Shown: positions 42,808 to 52,948, counted from the stretch's first letter. The stretch: 64,000 nt of DNA from Magnetovibrio sp. (GCA_028281525.1 JANQJR010000017.1:1-64000); one strand, 5' to 3'. The notes: generated by a model from the sequence alone, not told the origin. Numbers and translations: made by a program.

Positions 42808-44055
42808 CTATTGAGCAGGTGCCAGCTTTTCGTAAGGCGCTTCGCGCACCGGCAAATGCACCAATGCGGAAAACGCGCCGACGCCGACGCCAACCCACCA
42901 CACGACCTCGTACGATCCATAGAGGTCATACATGACGCCCCCCAGCCACACGCCGAGAAACGAGCCCAACTGGTGGGAAAAGAAGACGATCCCGTAGAGC
43001 GTCCCCATGTAGCGCAAACCGTAGATGTGCGCGATCAGACCGGATGTGAGCGGCACGGTCGCCAGCCACAGCGCGCCCATGACGATGGAAAATACAATCA
43101 CCGAGGTGGGCGTCATGGGCACCAGGATGAACCACGCCGCCGCCACCGTGCGCCCGGTGTAAATCAGAGCCAACAGGTATTTCTTCGAATAGGACTTGCC
43201 CAGCCATCCCGCCGCCACGGTGCCGACGATGTTGGCGGCGCCGATGATGGCGATGGAAAACGCCCCCAACGCCGAGGTGGTGTTGATGCCGATGCTTTTG
43301 ATGATGCTGCCGTCGGGAATGGCTGCGCACATTTCCGTGACGAACGCGGGAAAGTGCGCGGTGACGAACGCCAGTTGGAAGCCGCACGAAAAGAAGCCCA
43401 GGAAAATCATGGAATAGGTCGGATCGCGCAACGCCTTGCCCAGAACGCGGCCTAAGCTTTCCTCCAGCTCCTGACGGCTCAGGGGGGCTTGCCTGCCCAT
43501 CATCGGCAACACCACCAGCACCGCCAGGATGGCGGCGGCGAAGATCAGAAACACCGATTGCCACGGCATCACCTGCAGCAATGCATCCGCCGCGGGCGGG
43601 CCGACGATCTGTCCCGCAGAGCCCGCCGCCGTGGCGATGCCGAGCGCGAGCGAGCGGTGCTCATCGGACGCCGCACGTCCGACCACCGCCAGGATCACGC
43701 CGAAACCCGTGCCCGCAATGCCAAAGCCCACCAGAACTTCGTAGAAGTGGTGCTCGATGGGCGTGACGGCGAAGCTACTGAGCACCAAGCCCAGCGCATA
43801 GACCACCGCGCCCAGCACAATGGCCTTCTTGTCACCGAATTTTTCCGCCAGCGCGCCGAAGATCGGTTGCCCGATCCCCCAGAAGAGATTCTGGATGGCG
43901 ATGGCCATGGAGAACTCGGAGCGCAGCCAGCCGAACTCTTCGGCGATGGGGATTTGGAACACGCCGAAGCTCGCGCGGATGGCGAACCCCATCAGCAAGA
44001 TGAGGCTGCCCGCGATCAACACCGGGGTAAAGAGGGACGTTCTAGCATCCATCAT
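42808..44055 (-). CDS. MFS transporter
   Basis: About 415 residues with twelve hydrophobic helices. The N-terminal pattern (LMGFAIRASFGVFQIPIAEEFGWLRSEFSMAIAIQNLFWGIGQPIFGALAEKFG) resembles the monocarboxylate/oxalate:formate-type MFS. The start is uncertain: ATG codons at 44055 and 44052 lack a clear ribosome-binding site, and a TTG 13 codons upstream is also in frame. Substrate unknown. The gene precedes the kinase/ATPase fusion on the same strand. Confidence 0.85.
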   Translation of the reverse strand: MMDARTSLFTPVLIAGSLILLMGFAIRASFGVFQIPIAEEFGWLRSEFSMAIAIQNLFWGIGQPIFGALAEKFGDKKAIVLGAVVYALGLVLSSFAVTPIEHHFYEVLVGFGIAGTGFGVILAVVGRAASDEHRSLALGIATAAGSAGQIVGPPAADALLQVMPWQSVFLIFAAAILAVLVVLPMMGRQAPLSRQELEESLGRVLGKALRDPTYSMIFLGFFSCGFQLAFVTAHFPAFVTEMCAAIPDGSIIKSIGINTTSALGAFSIAIIGAANIVGTVAAGWLGKSYSKKYLLALIYTGRTVAAAWFILVPMTPTSVIVFSIVMGALWLATVPLTSGLIAHIYGLRYMGTLYGIVFFSHQLGSFLGVWLGGVMYDLYGSYEVVWWVGVGVGAFSALVHLPVREAPYEKLAPAQ

Positions 44056-44140
44056 GCGTTCAGGATGGTGGGTCCATGTGCCCGCGTCAATCAACCAGGA
44101 GGATTAGAATACAAAGGGGGACAATGAAGGGAGGCACTGC

Positions 44141-44173
44141 AAAACCGCCCGCGCGGTAGGAGCACGCGGGCGG
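44141..44173 (-). terminator. Terminator after RND operon
   Basis: On the minus strand CCGCCCGCG and CGCGGGCGG form a perfect 9-bp stem, then TTTTGCAG. It lies 49 bases after the RND permease stop. Confidence 0.8.
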
Positions 44174-44221
44174 CCTCGTAGGCCTTCATCGGGGGATTGG
44201 AGGTCCGCTCAGGCCTGAACG

Positions 44222-47200
44222 TTAAGTCTCTTGGGTCTCCATTTCGCGACCATCGTCACGCAACACGATATAGATGGCCGGGATTACCAGCAAGGTCAAC
44301 GCTGTGGAACTCGCCAGACCGAACACCATGGAAATGGCGAGGCCCTGGAAAATCGGGTCGGCCAAAATGAACGCCGCACCAATCATCGCCGCCACGGCGG
44401 TGAGGAAAATCGGCTTGAAGCGCACGGTGCCCGCTTCGATCAGCACATCGCGCAGCGGCAGGCCGGTGCTCTGGTAGCTTTTGATGAAGTCCACCAACAG
44501 GATTGAGTTGCGCACGATGATGCCCGCCAGCGCGATGAAGCCGATCATCGAGGTGGCGGAAAACGGCGCATTGAAGATCCAGTGACCGAACATGATGCCG
44601 ATGAACGTCAGCGGCACCGGCGTCAAAATCACCAACGGCAGTTTGAAGCTGCCGAACTGGCCCACCACCAACAGGTAAATGCCCAAAAGCGCGAAGATGA
44701 ACGCGAGGCCCATGTCACGGAAGGTGACGTAGGTCACTTCCCATTCACCGTCCCACAAAAGCGTGAGACCGCTTTCGTCCTTGGGCTGGCCGTGGTAGCC
44801 GATGGCAGGCTGGCCCAGGGCTCCCCACTCCATCTTGTCCAGTTCGTCTTGGACCGCAAACATGCCGTAGATGGGGGCTTCGAATGCACCTGCCAATTCC
44901 CCCGTCACCACCGTGGCGAAATGGCCGTCGCGGCGATACAGCGGGTAGGAAGCCTGTTCGTGCAGCACGCGCACCACATCGCCCAGTTCGACCACACGCC
45001 CGCTGTCACCCGCCGGACCCGGCGCGGGCACCGGCGTGGACAAGATGCGTTCCGACATGCTCAACCCTTCCTTGGGCATGCGGATGGCGATTTCGATGGG
45101 GTTTACGCCTTCGCCGCGTTGGGAATAGCCAACGCTTTTACCACCCACCAGGGCCTGGATGGTGTCGTACAGGTCGCTTTCCTGAACGCCGTGAAACTCC
45201 AGGTTCTCCTGATCGATTTCCAGACGCACGCGGGTTTCCGGCTGACCGAAGCTGTCGTCTATATCCTTGATAAAATCGACTTGCCCGAACGCATCCTTGA
45301 CCTTACGCGCGGCCTCGCGGCGGGTTTCCGGATCGGGGCCGTAGATTTCCGCCATCAAGGTCGCCATCACGGGCGGGCCCGGCGGCACTTCGACGACCTT
45401 GACCGACGTGCCTTCCGGCGTTTCCAAATCGCTCAGCAACGCGCGTACGGCCAGGGCCACATCGTGGCTTTGACGGTCGCGTTGATGCTTCGGGCTCAGG
45501 TTGATCTGCAGTTCGCCCTGCCACGGCTCAGCGCGCAGATAGTAGTGACGCACAAGACCGTTGAAGTTGAACGGCATGGCGGTGCCCACATAGGCCTGCA
45601 TGGAGGTCACTTCTTCGATACCCTGGATGCGCGCCGCAACGTCCAGAATCACGCGTTCCGTCGCTTCCAGGGAGGAACCTTCGGGCAGATCCACCACGAT
45701 CTGCATTTCGGATTTATTGTCGAACGGCAACAGCTTGACCGTCACGTCCTTGGTCGCGAACAGGCCCAGGGAGGCCACGGTGGCGACGCCGGTGATGGCC
45801 AAAAGCTTGATCGAGTTCTTGCGCCCCTTAAGAAGTTTGGTGGCGATGCGCTTGTAAAGCTTATCGAGCGTTCCGGGGCCATGATCGGCATGTAGGCCTA
45901 AGTCTTCCGAGTAATCCGCCTTACTGTCTTCCATGGACTCGTCGGGCAGGTTCTTCTTCCAGCATGTGATCTTGCACAAAAGCCACGGCGTGATGATCAT
46001 CGCCACGAAGAACGAGAAGATCATCGCCGCCGACGCATTGGCGGGAATAGGGCTCATGTAGGGCCCCATCAAGCCGCTCACGAACATCATCGGCAGCAGC
46101 GCGGCGACGATGGTCAAGGTCGCGATGATGGTCGGGTTGCCGACCTCGGCCACCGCTTCGATGGTGGCGCGCAGCGGTGAGCGTCCGTCTTTCATACTCC
46201 AGTGGCGCACGATGTTTTCCACCACCACGATGGCGTCGTCGACCAAAATACCGATGGAGAAGATCAACGCGAACAGGCTCACGCGGTTGATGGTGAAGTC
46301 CATCATCCACGCTGCGAACAAGGTCAGCAGGATGGTCGTCGGCACCACCACCATGACCACGATGCCTTCGCGCCACCCCAAGGACCAACCCACCAGCAAC
46401 ACGATGGAAACGGTGGCCAGCGCAAGATGGAACAGCAATTCATCGGACTTCTCCAACGCCGTTTCGCCATAGTTGCGCGTGATCGTCGCCTCCACATCGG
46501 CGGGCAACAACGAACCTTTGACCTTATCCAGGCGTTGGGTGATTTCTTCGGCGACTTGAACCGCGTTGGCGCCCTTGCGCTTGGCGATGGCGAGGGTTAC
46601 GGCGGGCTTGGCGTCAAACGCCTCACCTTCTTGAGCTTTGTCCATGTGCCAGACGCGATGTTCTTCCGGCTTCGCGCCGACCACCACGTTGGCGACGTCC
46701 TTGACGTAGACCGGGCGGCCGTCGCGCGCGGTGATCATCAACAGTCCCACGTCGGGCATGCCCATCAGGGTTTGGCCCGCCATCACGGTGACGGCCTGGC
46801 CGTCTTCGCGCACGCGTCCGACCTTGAACGAGCGGTTGGCGCTCTCGACCTTGGCGATCAGTTGGCCCAGGGTCACGCCGTAGAGCGACAAACGTTCCGG
46901 GTCCGGCTCGACGCGGATTTGATCGGCCCGCCCGCCGACGATGAAGGTCAGGCCGACATCTTCGACCTTGACCAGTTCGTGCATCAATTCCTCGGCGACG
47001 TTATAGAGCGCGTTGTCGTTCCAGCGCCCGGCCAAATCGCCGGTGGGGGCGAGCGTGACAGTGACGATCGGCACATCGTTGATGCCGCGCCCGATGATCA
47101 ACGGGTCGGGAATGCCGATGGGAATGTGGTTGATGTTGGCGCGGATTTCGTCGTGCACGCGCAAGATGGCGACATCTTCATCGGTGCCCACATCGAAACG

Positions 47201-47509
47201 CGCGGTGACCATCACCTGGTCGTCTTGCGTCAGGGAATAGACGTGCTCGACGTTGTTCACGCCGTTGACGATGTCTTCCAGCGGCTTGGTGACCAACTCG
47301 ACCACATCCGGCGCTTTAAGGCCATTGGCGTCGACCAGAATGTCCACCAAGGGCACGGAGATTTGCGGCTCTTCCTCGCGCGGCAACGCCATCAGCGCGA
47401 CGATGCCCACGGCAAGCGACGCCAGCAGCAGCAACGGCGTCAATGGAGAACGCAAAAACGCTTTGGTGAGATGCCCGGAGATGCCGAGCGCGGGAGTGGG
47501 CGTGTTCAT
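44222..47509 (-). CDS. RND efflux permease (AcrB-type)
   Basis: 1095 residues with the RND layout: TM1 near the N-terminus (LTPLLLLASLAVGIVALMALPREEEPQ), two large periplasmic loops and two blocks of helices. Conserved signatures are visible, such as SIGILVDDAIVVVENIVRHW and GFIALAGIIVRNSILLVDFI. It is a proton-driven inner-membrane pump for drugs, metals or other compounds. The upstream gene encodes its periplasmic adaptor. No outer-membrane channel gene is present nearby, so a shared TolC-like protein is assumed. Substrate unknown. Confidence 0.93.
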   Translation of the reverse strand: MNTPTPALGISGHLTKAFLRSPLTPLLLLASLAVGIVALMALPREEEPQISVPLVDILVDANGLKAPDVVELVTKPLEDIVNGVNNVEHVYSLTQDDQVMVTARFDVGTDEDVAILRVHDEIRANINHIPIGIPDPLIIGRGINDVPIVTVTLAPTGDLAGRWNDNALYNVAEELMHELVKVEDVGLTFIVGGRADQIRVEPDPERLSLYGVTLGQLIAKVESANRSFKVGRVREDGQAVTVMAGQTLMGMPDVGLLMITARDGRPVYVKDVANVVVGAKPEEHRVWHMDKAQEGEAFDAKPAVTLAIAKRKGANAVQVAEEITQRLDKVKGSLLPADVEATITRNYGETALEKSDELLFHLALATVSIVLLVGWSLGWREGIVVMVVVPTTILLTLFAAWMMDFTINRVSLFALIFSIGILVDDAIVVVENIVRHWSMKDGRSPLRATIEAVAEVGNPTIIATLTIVAALLPMMFVSGLMGPYMSPIPANASAAMIFSFFVAMIITPWLLCKITCWKKNLPDESMEDSKADYSEDLGLHADHGPGTLDKLYKRIATKLLKGRKNSIKLLAITGVATVASLGLFATKDVTVKLLPFDNKSEMQIVVDLPEGSSLEATERVILDVAARIQGIEEVTSMQAYVGTAMPFNFNGLVRHYYLRAEPWQGELQINLSPKHQRDRQSHDVALAVRALLSDLETPEGTSVKVVEVPPGPPVMATLMAEIYGPDPETRREAARKVKDAFGQVDFIKDIDDSFGQPETRVRLEIDQENLEFHGVQESDLYDTIQALVGGKSVGYSQRGEGVNPIEIAIRMPKEGLSMSERILSTPVPAPGPAGDSGRVVELGDVVRVLHEQASYPLYRRDGHFATVVTGELAGAFEAPIYGMFAVQDELDKMEWGALGQPAIGYHGQPKDESGLTLLWDGEWEVTYVTFRDMGLAFIFALLGIYLLVVGQFGSFKLPLVILTPVPLTFIGIMFGHWIFNAPFSATSMIGFIALAGIIVRNSILLVDFIKSYQSTGLPLRDVLIEAGTVRFKPIFLTAVAAMIGAAFILADPIFQGLAISMVFGLASSTALTLLVIPAIYIVLRDDGREMETQET

Positions 47510-47525
47510 CGCTTAAGACCCCCGC

Positions 47526-48527
47526 TCATGGATGCGACAGCACGTCGCCGGCTTCGAGGCCGCTCAGAACCTCCACCCCGCCGTCTTGCGGCAGGCCCGG
47601 CTGCACCACCACTTCGCGCCCATCGCTGAGTTTGGCGAAAGTCAAACCGTAACGCGCATAGAGATACGTTTCCGGCACCACGATGGCCGGGCGTTTGCCG
47701 GTACCGATCCACACGCGAATACGTTCGCCCACGAAAAAATCGCCGAGGCCCGCGACCTCCACGTCCGCCGACACGCGCCCCCCCCGAATCTCGGGATAGA
47801 CTTGGCGGATCATGCCGCTGCGCAGGTTCGCGCCACTGGCCGGTGTCAACGCGCCCAGGCCGCGTTCGGCGACCTGCACCTCGTCGCCTTGGCTGATGAA
47901 CATGGCGTGACGCTCGGGGAGCTGCAAACGCAGGATATAGGCTTCGGCGGCCAGCGTCGCGATCGGCTCACCCGGCAAAACGACGGAGCCTTTGCGCACC
48001 TGGACGGTCAAGATGCGTCCCGCCGCGGGTGACAGCACGTCGCCTTCCACGCGGGTCTGGTCGAGCACTTGGCGCTCGGCTTCAGCAGCGGCCAATGAAC
48101 GGTCCGCAACTTCCAACGCGGAGCGGGCTTCGTCCAAGCGCGATTTCGGGATCGCGCCGGTGGAAAACAGCTTTTCGGACCGCGCCAGGGTGGTCTCCGC
48201 CAGATCGCGCTGAGACGTCAGGGATTCGATCCGCGCATCCACCGACTTGGTTTGCAAAGCCAGCTTTTCGTCCACCACGCGCGCGATCATTTGGCCGGCC
48301 TGAACGGGCGAACCTTCGTCCACCAGAAGCTCGGTCACCGTACCGCCGATGCGCGCACGGGCCGAAACCACATCGACGCTTTCCACCGTGGCGAACACGG
48401 ATTTGCGGTCTTCGACTTCACCGGCGCTGACCGTAAAGGCAGCCTCCTGGGCGCCTGCGGGCAAAGCCATCGCGGTCAACACGGCCACGGTGGAGATGGA
48501 AAAGGCGGTTTTCAGAATTACTTGCAT
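47526..48527 (-). CDS. RND periplasmic adaptor (membrane fusion protein)
   Basis: 333 residues with a signal peptide (VAVLTAMALPAGAQEA, residues about 14-30). Lipoyl/barrel-sandwich parts (VDVVSARARIGGTVTELLVDEGSPVQAGQMIARVVD and PAAGRILTVQVRKGSVVLPGEPIATLA) flank an alpha-helical hairpin. It links the RND pump to an outer-membrane channel. 16 bases separate it from the permease gene, so one operon. A short TTAGT-TTTT-ACTAA dyad at 48613-48626 upstream could be a regulator site, but no regulator gene adjoins it. Confidence 0.92.
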   Translation of the reverse strand: MQVILKTAFSISTVAVLTAMALPAGAQEAAFTVSAGEVEDRKSVFATVESVDVVSARARIGGTVTELLVDEGSPVQAGQMIARVVDEKLALQTKSVDARIESLTSQRDLAETTLARSEKLFSTGAIPKSRLDEARSALEVADRSLAAAEAERQVLDQTRVEGDVLSPAAGRILTVQVRKGSVVLPGEPIATLAAEAYILRLQLPERHAMFISQGDEVQVAERGLGALTPASGANLRSGMIRQVYPEIRGGRVSADVEVAGLGDFFVGERIRVWIGTGKRPAIVVPETYLYARYGLTFAKLSDGREVVVQPGLPQDGGVEVLSGLEAGDVLSHP

Positions 48528-48833
48528 GCAAACCCCATCACTGAAAATGCGCTTAGCGGTTGATATATCACGGATTTACCGCAGGCGCGAACTTAACGCT
48601 TGCATTTATATATTAGTTTTTACTAAATTAGCAAGGCCTTAACACCCCGTACATGGATCAAACAAGCTATTCTCCAGACGCATAGATTGCTTCTTAGACC
48701 TTTTCCAGCATGCGGGCCAACGCGTGGACGTGTCGCAACCGGGTACCACCACGTGCACAGGAAACGAGATTACAGTACCGGACCGGTCCGTCCTCCGGTG
48801 AACCGAAACGAACCGAAGAACGAGGAGTTCACA
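48528..48833. other. Divergent region, adaptor gene / DUF2892 gene
   Basis: 306 bp. AT-rich around 48540-48640, with a short dyad TTAGT-4-ACTAA at 48613-48626. The ribosome-binding site GAGGAG of the DUF2892 gene is near 48822. No gene seen. Confidence 0.4.
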
Positions 48834-49040
48834 ATGAGCATCGATCGCATCATTTTCATCATGGCCGGCGTGTTTATCTGGATCGGCCTGGGCGCATTTT
48901 ATGTCACCCAGGAAATCCTGTGGCTGATCATCCCCGCTTTTGTCGGCCTGAACATGTTCCAGTCCGCGTTCACTGGCTTCTGCCCGGCGGCGATGATCTT
49001 GAAGAAACTCGGCGTCAAGCCCGGCCAAGCCTTCAACTGA
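48834..49040 (+). CDS. DUF2892 small membrane protein (copy 1)
   Basis: 68 residues beginning MSIDRIIFIMAG, with GAGGAG upstream. Two hydrophobic helices and the conserved FTGFCPAAMILKKLGVKPG place it in the DUF2892 family (YgaP-like inner membrane domain). Related domains are often fused to or encoded beside rhodaneses. The single Cys in TGFCP is conserved in the second copy. Function unknown. A strong terminator follows. Confidence 0.9.
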   Translation: MSIDRIIFIMAGVFIWIGLGAFYVTQEILWLIIPAFVGLNMFQSAFTGFCPAAMILKKLGVKPGQAFN

Positions 49041-49091
49041 GCCCGGCCATAGGGTTCTGGCCCAAACGTTTTCATCGCGACCAAGCGATCC

Positions 49092-49125
49092 GCCCCGGCG
49101 TTCTTCGGAACCCGGGGCTTTTTTT
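49092..49125 (+). terminator. Terminator after DUF2892 copy 1
   Basis: GCCCCGG and CCGGGGC flank a 13-base loop and are followed by seven T residues. Confidence 0.9.
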
Positions 49126-49247
49126 ACGGCCAAAAAATCATTCTCCCGAGTGTAACCAAAGTTCCAGACCGCCATTCTTTCCAGTGCTCAAATGTTCCCA
49201 GACGCGGCAATTGGGCCGCACTCGATCACGTTTCCAAGGAGATCGTT

Positions 49248-49454
49248 ATGAGCATTGATCGCATCACCGTAGCCGTTGCCGGCTTGCTTATCATGGCCAG
49301 CGCCGGCGCTCACTTTGCCACCCAGGCGGAATTCTGGTTGTACGTCCCGCCGTTTGTCGGCTTTATGCTGTTCCAAGCGACCTTCACGCGGTTTTGCCCC
49401 CTTCCCTTTATTCTTAAGCTGATGGGCGTGCGGCCAGGCGCTGTCTTCACCTGA
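49248..49454 (+). CDS. DUF2892 small membrane protein (copy 2)
   Basis: 68 residues beginning MSIDRITVAVAG, exactly the length of copy 1 and about half identical to it. It has the same two-helix layout and FTRFCPLPFILKLMGVRPG ending. AAGGAGAT lies upstream. Tandem paralog arising by duplication; the two are separated by a terminator so are probably transcribed separately. Function unknown. Confidence 0.9.
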   Translation: MSIDRITVAVAGLLIMASAGAHFATQAEFWLYVPPFVGFMLFQATFTRFCPLPFILKLMGVRPGAVFT

Positions 49455-49476
49455 GCCAACCCTTTTATAACCAAAG

Positions 49477-49500
49477 AAAGGGCGGCCGAAGCCGCCCTTT
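49477..49500. terminator. Bidirectional terminator
   Basis: AAAGGGCGGC and GCCGCCCTTT form a perfect 10-bp stem with a CGAA loop between the convergent DUF2892 copy 2 and porin genes. A and T residues flank it on both sides. Confidence 0.85.
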
Positions 49501-49544
49501 CCGTGATCTCGCCATCAAACCTGGCGATCTAAGCTGGGTTCGAA

Positions 49545-50645
49545 TTAGAAGCCAACTTCGATACCGGCGATCAGGCCGCTGCCATCACGCTTGGTGGTGT
49601 TGCCGGTGCCTTCAGCATCGGCTTCGATGTCGAAGTAGGTCGCGGTCAACGCAACGCCGGCGCCCAAATCATAGGTGGCGACAATCTGCCAAGCTTCGTC
49701 TTCGTTGTCACCAGCCGTGGCGGCGGTGCCCTTGTTGCTTGATGTCATGTAGGCCGCAGACAGGGAGTACGGGCCAGTTTCGTAACCGACACCCAGTTCC
49801 CAAGCTTCGCCATCGAGGTCGGAACTGGTGCTGGTGTCGTTGAAGTCGGTGTAGCCACCGCCAACGGTGAAGCCGGACATGCCGACGTTCAGGCCAACGT
49901 GAGTCGCTTCAAAGCTAGCGGTTGCGCCGCCCTGCAGGCCCAGGCGGGACACATCGGCGGAGATGTCAGCACCGCTGAATGCGCCGCTGTAAGCGATGCC
50001 GTAGGAGTAGCCTTCGTCCATGTCGCCGGTCACGCGGCGCGCGTTGTGCGCTTCGCCAGCACCTTCGCCCCAACCGTAAGAACCGCCGATGGTGAAGCCG
50101 TTGAATTCCGGAGACACGTACTTCACTTTGATGGAGTCGTCGCCTACATTGTCGATTTCACCGGCGGAAAACGAGAACGCAGAGGTGGAGGTGGTGCCGG
50201 AAGTGGCGCTACCGACCCACGGCGTCAGGTCACCCCAGTCGAATTCACCGGCCATCGGCGCGCGCACAAAGTTGTCGTCATAGAAATGCGGCGCGCTACC
50301 CAGGGTCAAAACGCCCATGGCGTCGGAGCTGGCGGTCAAGTAGTTGCGGTCGGTGTTGTCGGTGGAGGCGGAATCAACTTCCAGTTCCGTGCGCACGGCA
50401 ACAGTGATGCCGTTGTCCAGCGTGGTGGAACCGGTGAAGTAGATTTCCGTGTTCGAAAACTGCGAGATCGACTTGTCACGCGCGGCGTCACTGCTGGTGG
50501 AAGCCACTTCGTCGCCGTCGGTCAGACCAACGTATTGACGGTGGAAACCGCCGAGTTTCAGAGCGATCTTGTCGGCCGCGAGGGTTTCGGTGGTCATGGT
50601 GCCCAGGGCGATCATGGCCGTGGTACCGAGCAGAATCTTTTTCAT
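49545..50645 (-). CDS. Gram-negative outer-membrane porin
   Basis: 366 residues with a signal peptide MKKILLGTTAMIALGTMTTETLA. The mature part starts ADKIALKLGGFHRQYVG. Alternating hydrophobic strands (GITVAVRTELEVD, LTLGSAPHFYDDNFVRAP) and the C-terminal Phe (GLIAGIEVGF), the outer-membrane assembly signal, indicate a trimeric beta-barrel porin. Acidic and rich in Ser/Thr/Asp loops. AAGGAG upstream supports the start. General diffusion of small solutes is the expected role. Confidence 0.93.
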   Translation of the reverse strand: MKKILLGTTAMIALGTMTTETLAADKIALKLGGFHRQYVGLTDGDEVASTSSDAARDKSISQFSNTEIYFTGSTTLDNGITVAVRTELEVDSASTDNTDRNYLTASSDAMGVLTLGSAPHFYDDNFVRAPMAGEFDWGDLTPWVGSATSGTTSTSAFSFSAGEIDNVGDDSIKVKYVSPEFNGFTIGGSYGWGEGAGEAHNARRVTGDMDEGYSYGIAYSGAFSGADISADVSRLGLQGGATASFEATHVGLNVGMSGFTVGGGYTDFNDTSTSSDLDGEAWELGVGYETGPYSLSAAYMTSSNKGTAATAGDNEDEAWQIVATYDLGAGVALTATYFDIEADAEGTGNTTKRDGSGLIAGIEVGF

Positions 50646-50956
50646 GATTTCTCCTTAATCCCCCCACAAAACCGAAAGCCCGCGTCCTGACGTCAGAACA
50701 CCTTGTCCGTGCGCAACAAAACGTTCCGGTCACTGTGGGTGCAATGTTTTTTAATGCACAAGAGACGCTATTAAGAGTGATTTGCATTTGAGTCAACGCT
50801 TATATACCGTTGATGACGCTAACAATTTTAATGTGTTGCAAATATACATCAGCCGACCAGGCCTCTATTGCGAGGCCAACCCGCCGCCATCCAGCGCACA
50901 TCTGGTAACGCAAAACGGCCCCGGACAAAACCGGGGCTGTTTTCAACGCGTAAATC
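50646..50956. other. Porin upstream region
   Basis: 311 bp, AT-rich in its middle (50740-50850), expected to hold the porin promoter. The right part contains the terminator of the next gene. No gene seen. Confidence 0.4.
50912..50937 (-). terminator. Terminator of the Arg-rich small gene
   Basis: On the minus strand GCCCCGG and CCGGGGC around a 6-base loop are followed by CGTTTTGCG. It may act both ways, since GTTTTC follows on the plus strand. Confidence 0.65.
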
Positions 50957-51160
50957 TCAATCCTGAAGCAGGATGTCTTCGGCGCGGCGCACCTGCTGGC
51001 GGCGCTCACCGTTCACCCGGCGTTGCAACGTCGACAGAACTTTCAGGGATTTCGGGGAAGCTTTTCGGCGATCTTCGCCGGAACGCCGGTCCCGGCCCGA
51101 ACGGCGTTCGGTGATTTGACCACTGGTGATTTGACCATTCTGAGCAACAATCTGGTACAT
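50957..51160 (-). CDS. Small Arg-rich hypothetical protein
   Basis: 67 residues from MYQIVAQNGQITSGQ. It is strongly basic with RRSGRDRRSGEDRRKASP and a second basic part LQRRVNGERRQQVRRAEDIL. No Cys, no membrane segment. A TTG at 51214 would give an 85-residue form; neither start has a good ribosome-binding site. Basic RRxxxDRR patterns occur in small proteins near PilZ domains and in nucleic-acid-binding proteins, but I do not recognise this one. A terminator directly downstream supports it being a real transcript. Confidence 0.5.
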   Translation of the reverse strand: MYQIVAQNGQITSGQITERRSGRDRRSGEDRRKASPKSLKVLSTLQRRVNGERRQQVRRAEDILLQD

Positions 51161-51245
51161 TTCGGACTTCCAAGCCTGCGGCGCACATACAGTATTGTGC
51201 GATTTGGCCTGCAATGCAATTGTGCAAAAGTATTATGTATAAAAC

Positions 51246-52196
51246 TCAGTCGTCGAAGCGGCGCTCTTCCTCGACCCCCATGGGGTCTTGATGAATCAGC
51301 ACTTCGGCGCGCGGATAGGCTGCCTGGACCTTATACATAACGTCTTCGGCCACATCGTGGGCTTCCAACAGGCTCAATTCGCCGCGCATTTCCAGATGCA
51401 TCTGGATGAACACATCCGGCCCCGACTGGCGGGTACGCAAATCGTGCATGGAGATGACCAACGGGTGCTTTAAGGCCAACTCACGGATTTTCGCACGATC
51501 CTCGTCGGGAAGTTCGCGGTCCATCAGCACCTGATAGGCCTCGATCCCGATTTCATAGGCGCCGCGCAAAATGTAAAAGGCGATGGCGATGGCGAACAGC
51601 GGATCGGCGATCACCCAACCCAGTTCGCTCGCCAGGAACAGCGACAGGATCACCGACAGGTTGACCAGCACATCCATGGTGTAATGCGCGCTGTCCGCAG
51701 AGATCGCCAGCGACTGCGTGCGTTTGGCGACGTACTTTTGAAACAGCACCAACCCTAAGGTCGCGACGATGGAAAACACCATCACCGCGTAACCGATATG
51801 GGTGTTTTCGATGGCCACCGGGTTGTAGAGGCGCTCGCCCGCCTGCAAAAGCAAAAACACCGCCGAGCCGGAAATAAACGCCGCTTGCGCCAGTCCCGCC
51901 AAACTTTCCGCCTTGCCATGACCAAAACGGTGCTCTTTGTCCGCCGGTTCCAAAGCGTGACGCACGGCCAGCAGGTTGACGGTGGACGCCGCGACATCAA
52001 GCAAACTGTCGATCAAGGTCGACAGCAAACTGACGCTGTCGGTCATCAGCCACGCGACGAACTTCACCGCGATCAAGGTCGAGGCCACCCCCACCGCGGC
52101 ATAAGTCGCGATCCGCATCAAGCGCGCGGCGCCATCACGGTCCATCTGCTTAGGTTCATCGGGGGCGCCCGCATTTTTTGTCGCATCCCGGCTCAT
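51246..52196 (-). CDS. Cation diffusion facilitator (FieF-like)
   Basis: 316 residues from [14 protein letters not shown]. Six hydrophobic helices, with metal-site motifs [11 protein letters not shown] (DxxxD) and [24 protein letters not shown] (HxxxD), and a cytoplasmic domain containing [19 protein letters not shown] and HQDP. The ADSAHYTMD form with two metal-binding residues resembles the Fe/Zn/Cd FieF group. It exports divalent metal from the cytoplasm. The start overlaps the pdxH stop (ATGA). Confidence 0.92.
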   Translation of the reverse strand: MSRDATKNAGAPDEPKQMDRDGAARLMRIATYAAVGVASTLIAVKFVAWLMTDSVSLLSTLIDSLLDVAASTVNLLAVRHALEPADKEHRFGHGKAESLAGLAQAAFISGSAVFLLLQAGERLYNPVAIENTHIGYAVMVFSIVATLGLVLFQKYVAKRTQSLAISADSAHYTMDVLVNLSVILSLFLASELGWVIADPLFAIAIAFYILRGAYEIGIEAYQVLMDRELPDEDRAKIRELALKHPLVISMHDLRTRQSGPDVFIQMHLEMRGELSLLEAHDVAEDVMYKVQAAYPRAEVLIHQDPMGVEEERRFDD

Positions 52197-52786
52197 GGAT
52201 AGAGGCGCTCCTTCTCCCACCCATCCCGGCCCTGGATGTAGACCACCCGCTCGTGCAGGCGAAACGGGCGGTCGCTCCAGAACTCGAACCGCTCCGCCTG
52301 GACGCGAAATCCGGACCAGAAATCCGGCCGGGGAATGTCGCCGATTGCGAACCTGGCGGCGTATTTCGCGACGCGCGCTTCCAGCTCGAACATGCCGTCC
52401 AGCGGCTGGGACTGCTTTGACGCCCACGCGCCGATGCGTGAATCTCGATGCCGGCTCGCGTAGTAAGCGTCGGCTTCTTCAGCCGTGACCGGCGTCACCG
52501 GGCCGGCGATGCGGATCTGGCGGCGCAGGCTCTTCCAGTGAAACAACAACGCAGCCTTGGGATTGGCGGTGAGTTCCCGCGCCTTTTGCGATCCTAAGTT
52601 GGTGTAAAATACGAAACCACGCTCGTCGAAACCCTTAAGCAGCACCATGCGCACCGAGGGCATACCGTCCGCCCCCACGGTGGCGATCGCCATCGCATTG
52701 GGATCATTGATTTCTTTCTCTTCCGCGTGAGCGAGCCAATCTTGAAACAGCTCGAACGGGTTGGCGTCGGTGGGAATGGTGCTCAT
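52193..52786 (-). CDS. pdxH: Pyridoxamine 5'-phosphate oxidase
   Basis: 197 residues. Conserved FMN/PLP-binding parts are [49 protein letters not shown] and the C-terminal [15 protein letters not shown] and WEKERLYP. It converts pyridoxine or pyridoxamine 5'-phosphate to PLP using FMN and oxygen. The stop codon overlaps the CDF transporter start. Length slightly short versus E. coli PdxH (218) but complete. Confidence 0.94.
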   Translation of the reverse strand: MSTIPTDANPFELFQDWLAHAEEKEINDPNAMAIATVGADGMPSVRMVLLKGFDERGFVFYTNLGSQKARELTANPKAALLFHWKSLRRQIRIAGPVTPVTAEEADAYYASRHRDSRIGAWASKQSQPLDGMFELEARVAKYAARFAIGDIPRPDFWSGFRVQAERFEFWSDRPFRLHERVVYIQGRDGWEKERLYP

Positions 52787-52948
52787 GTGGACCCGTCAGG
52801 TGCTCTTTTTCCCGTGATTCACAGCGCGCGTTAAGGTGTTGTTTACCACGGGTGCGTTGTAATCAAAATTGCCGTGTTATGCACATCTTGGCTCCTTACA
52901 TAGTACAAGACGCGCCGCACGGCCACCGGATAAGAGAGATTTGTGTCG

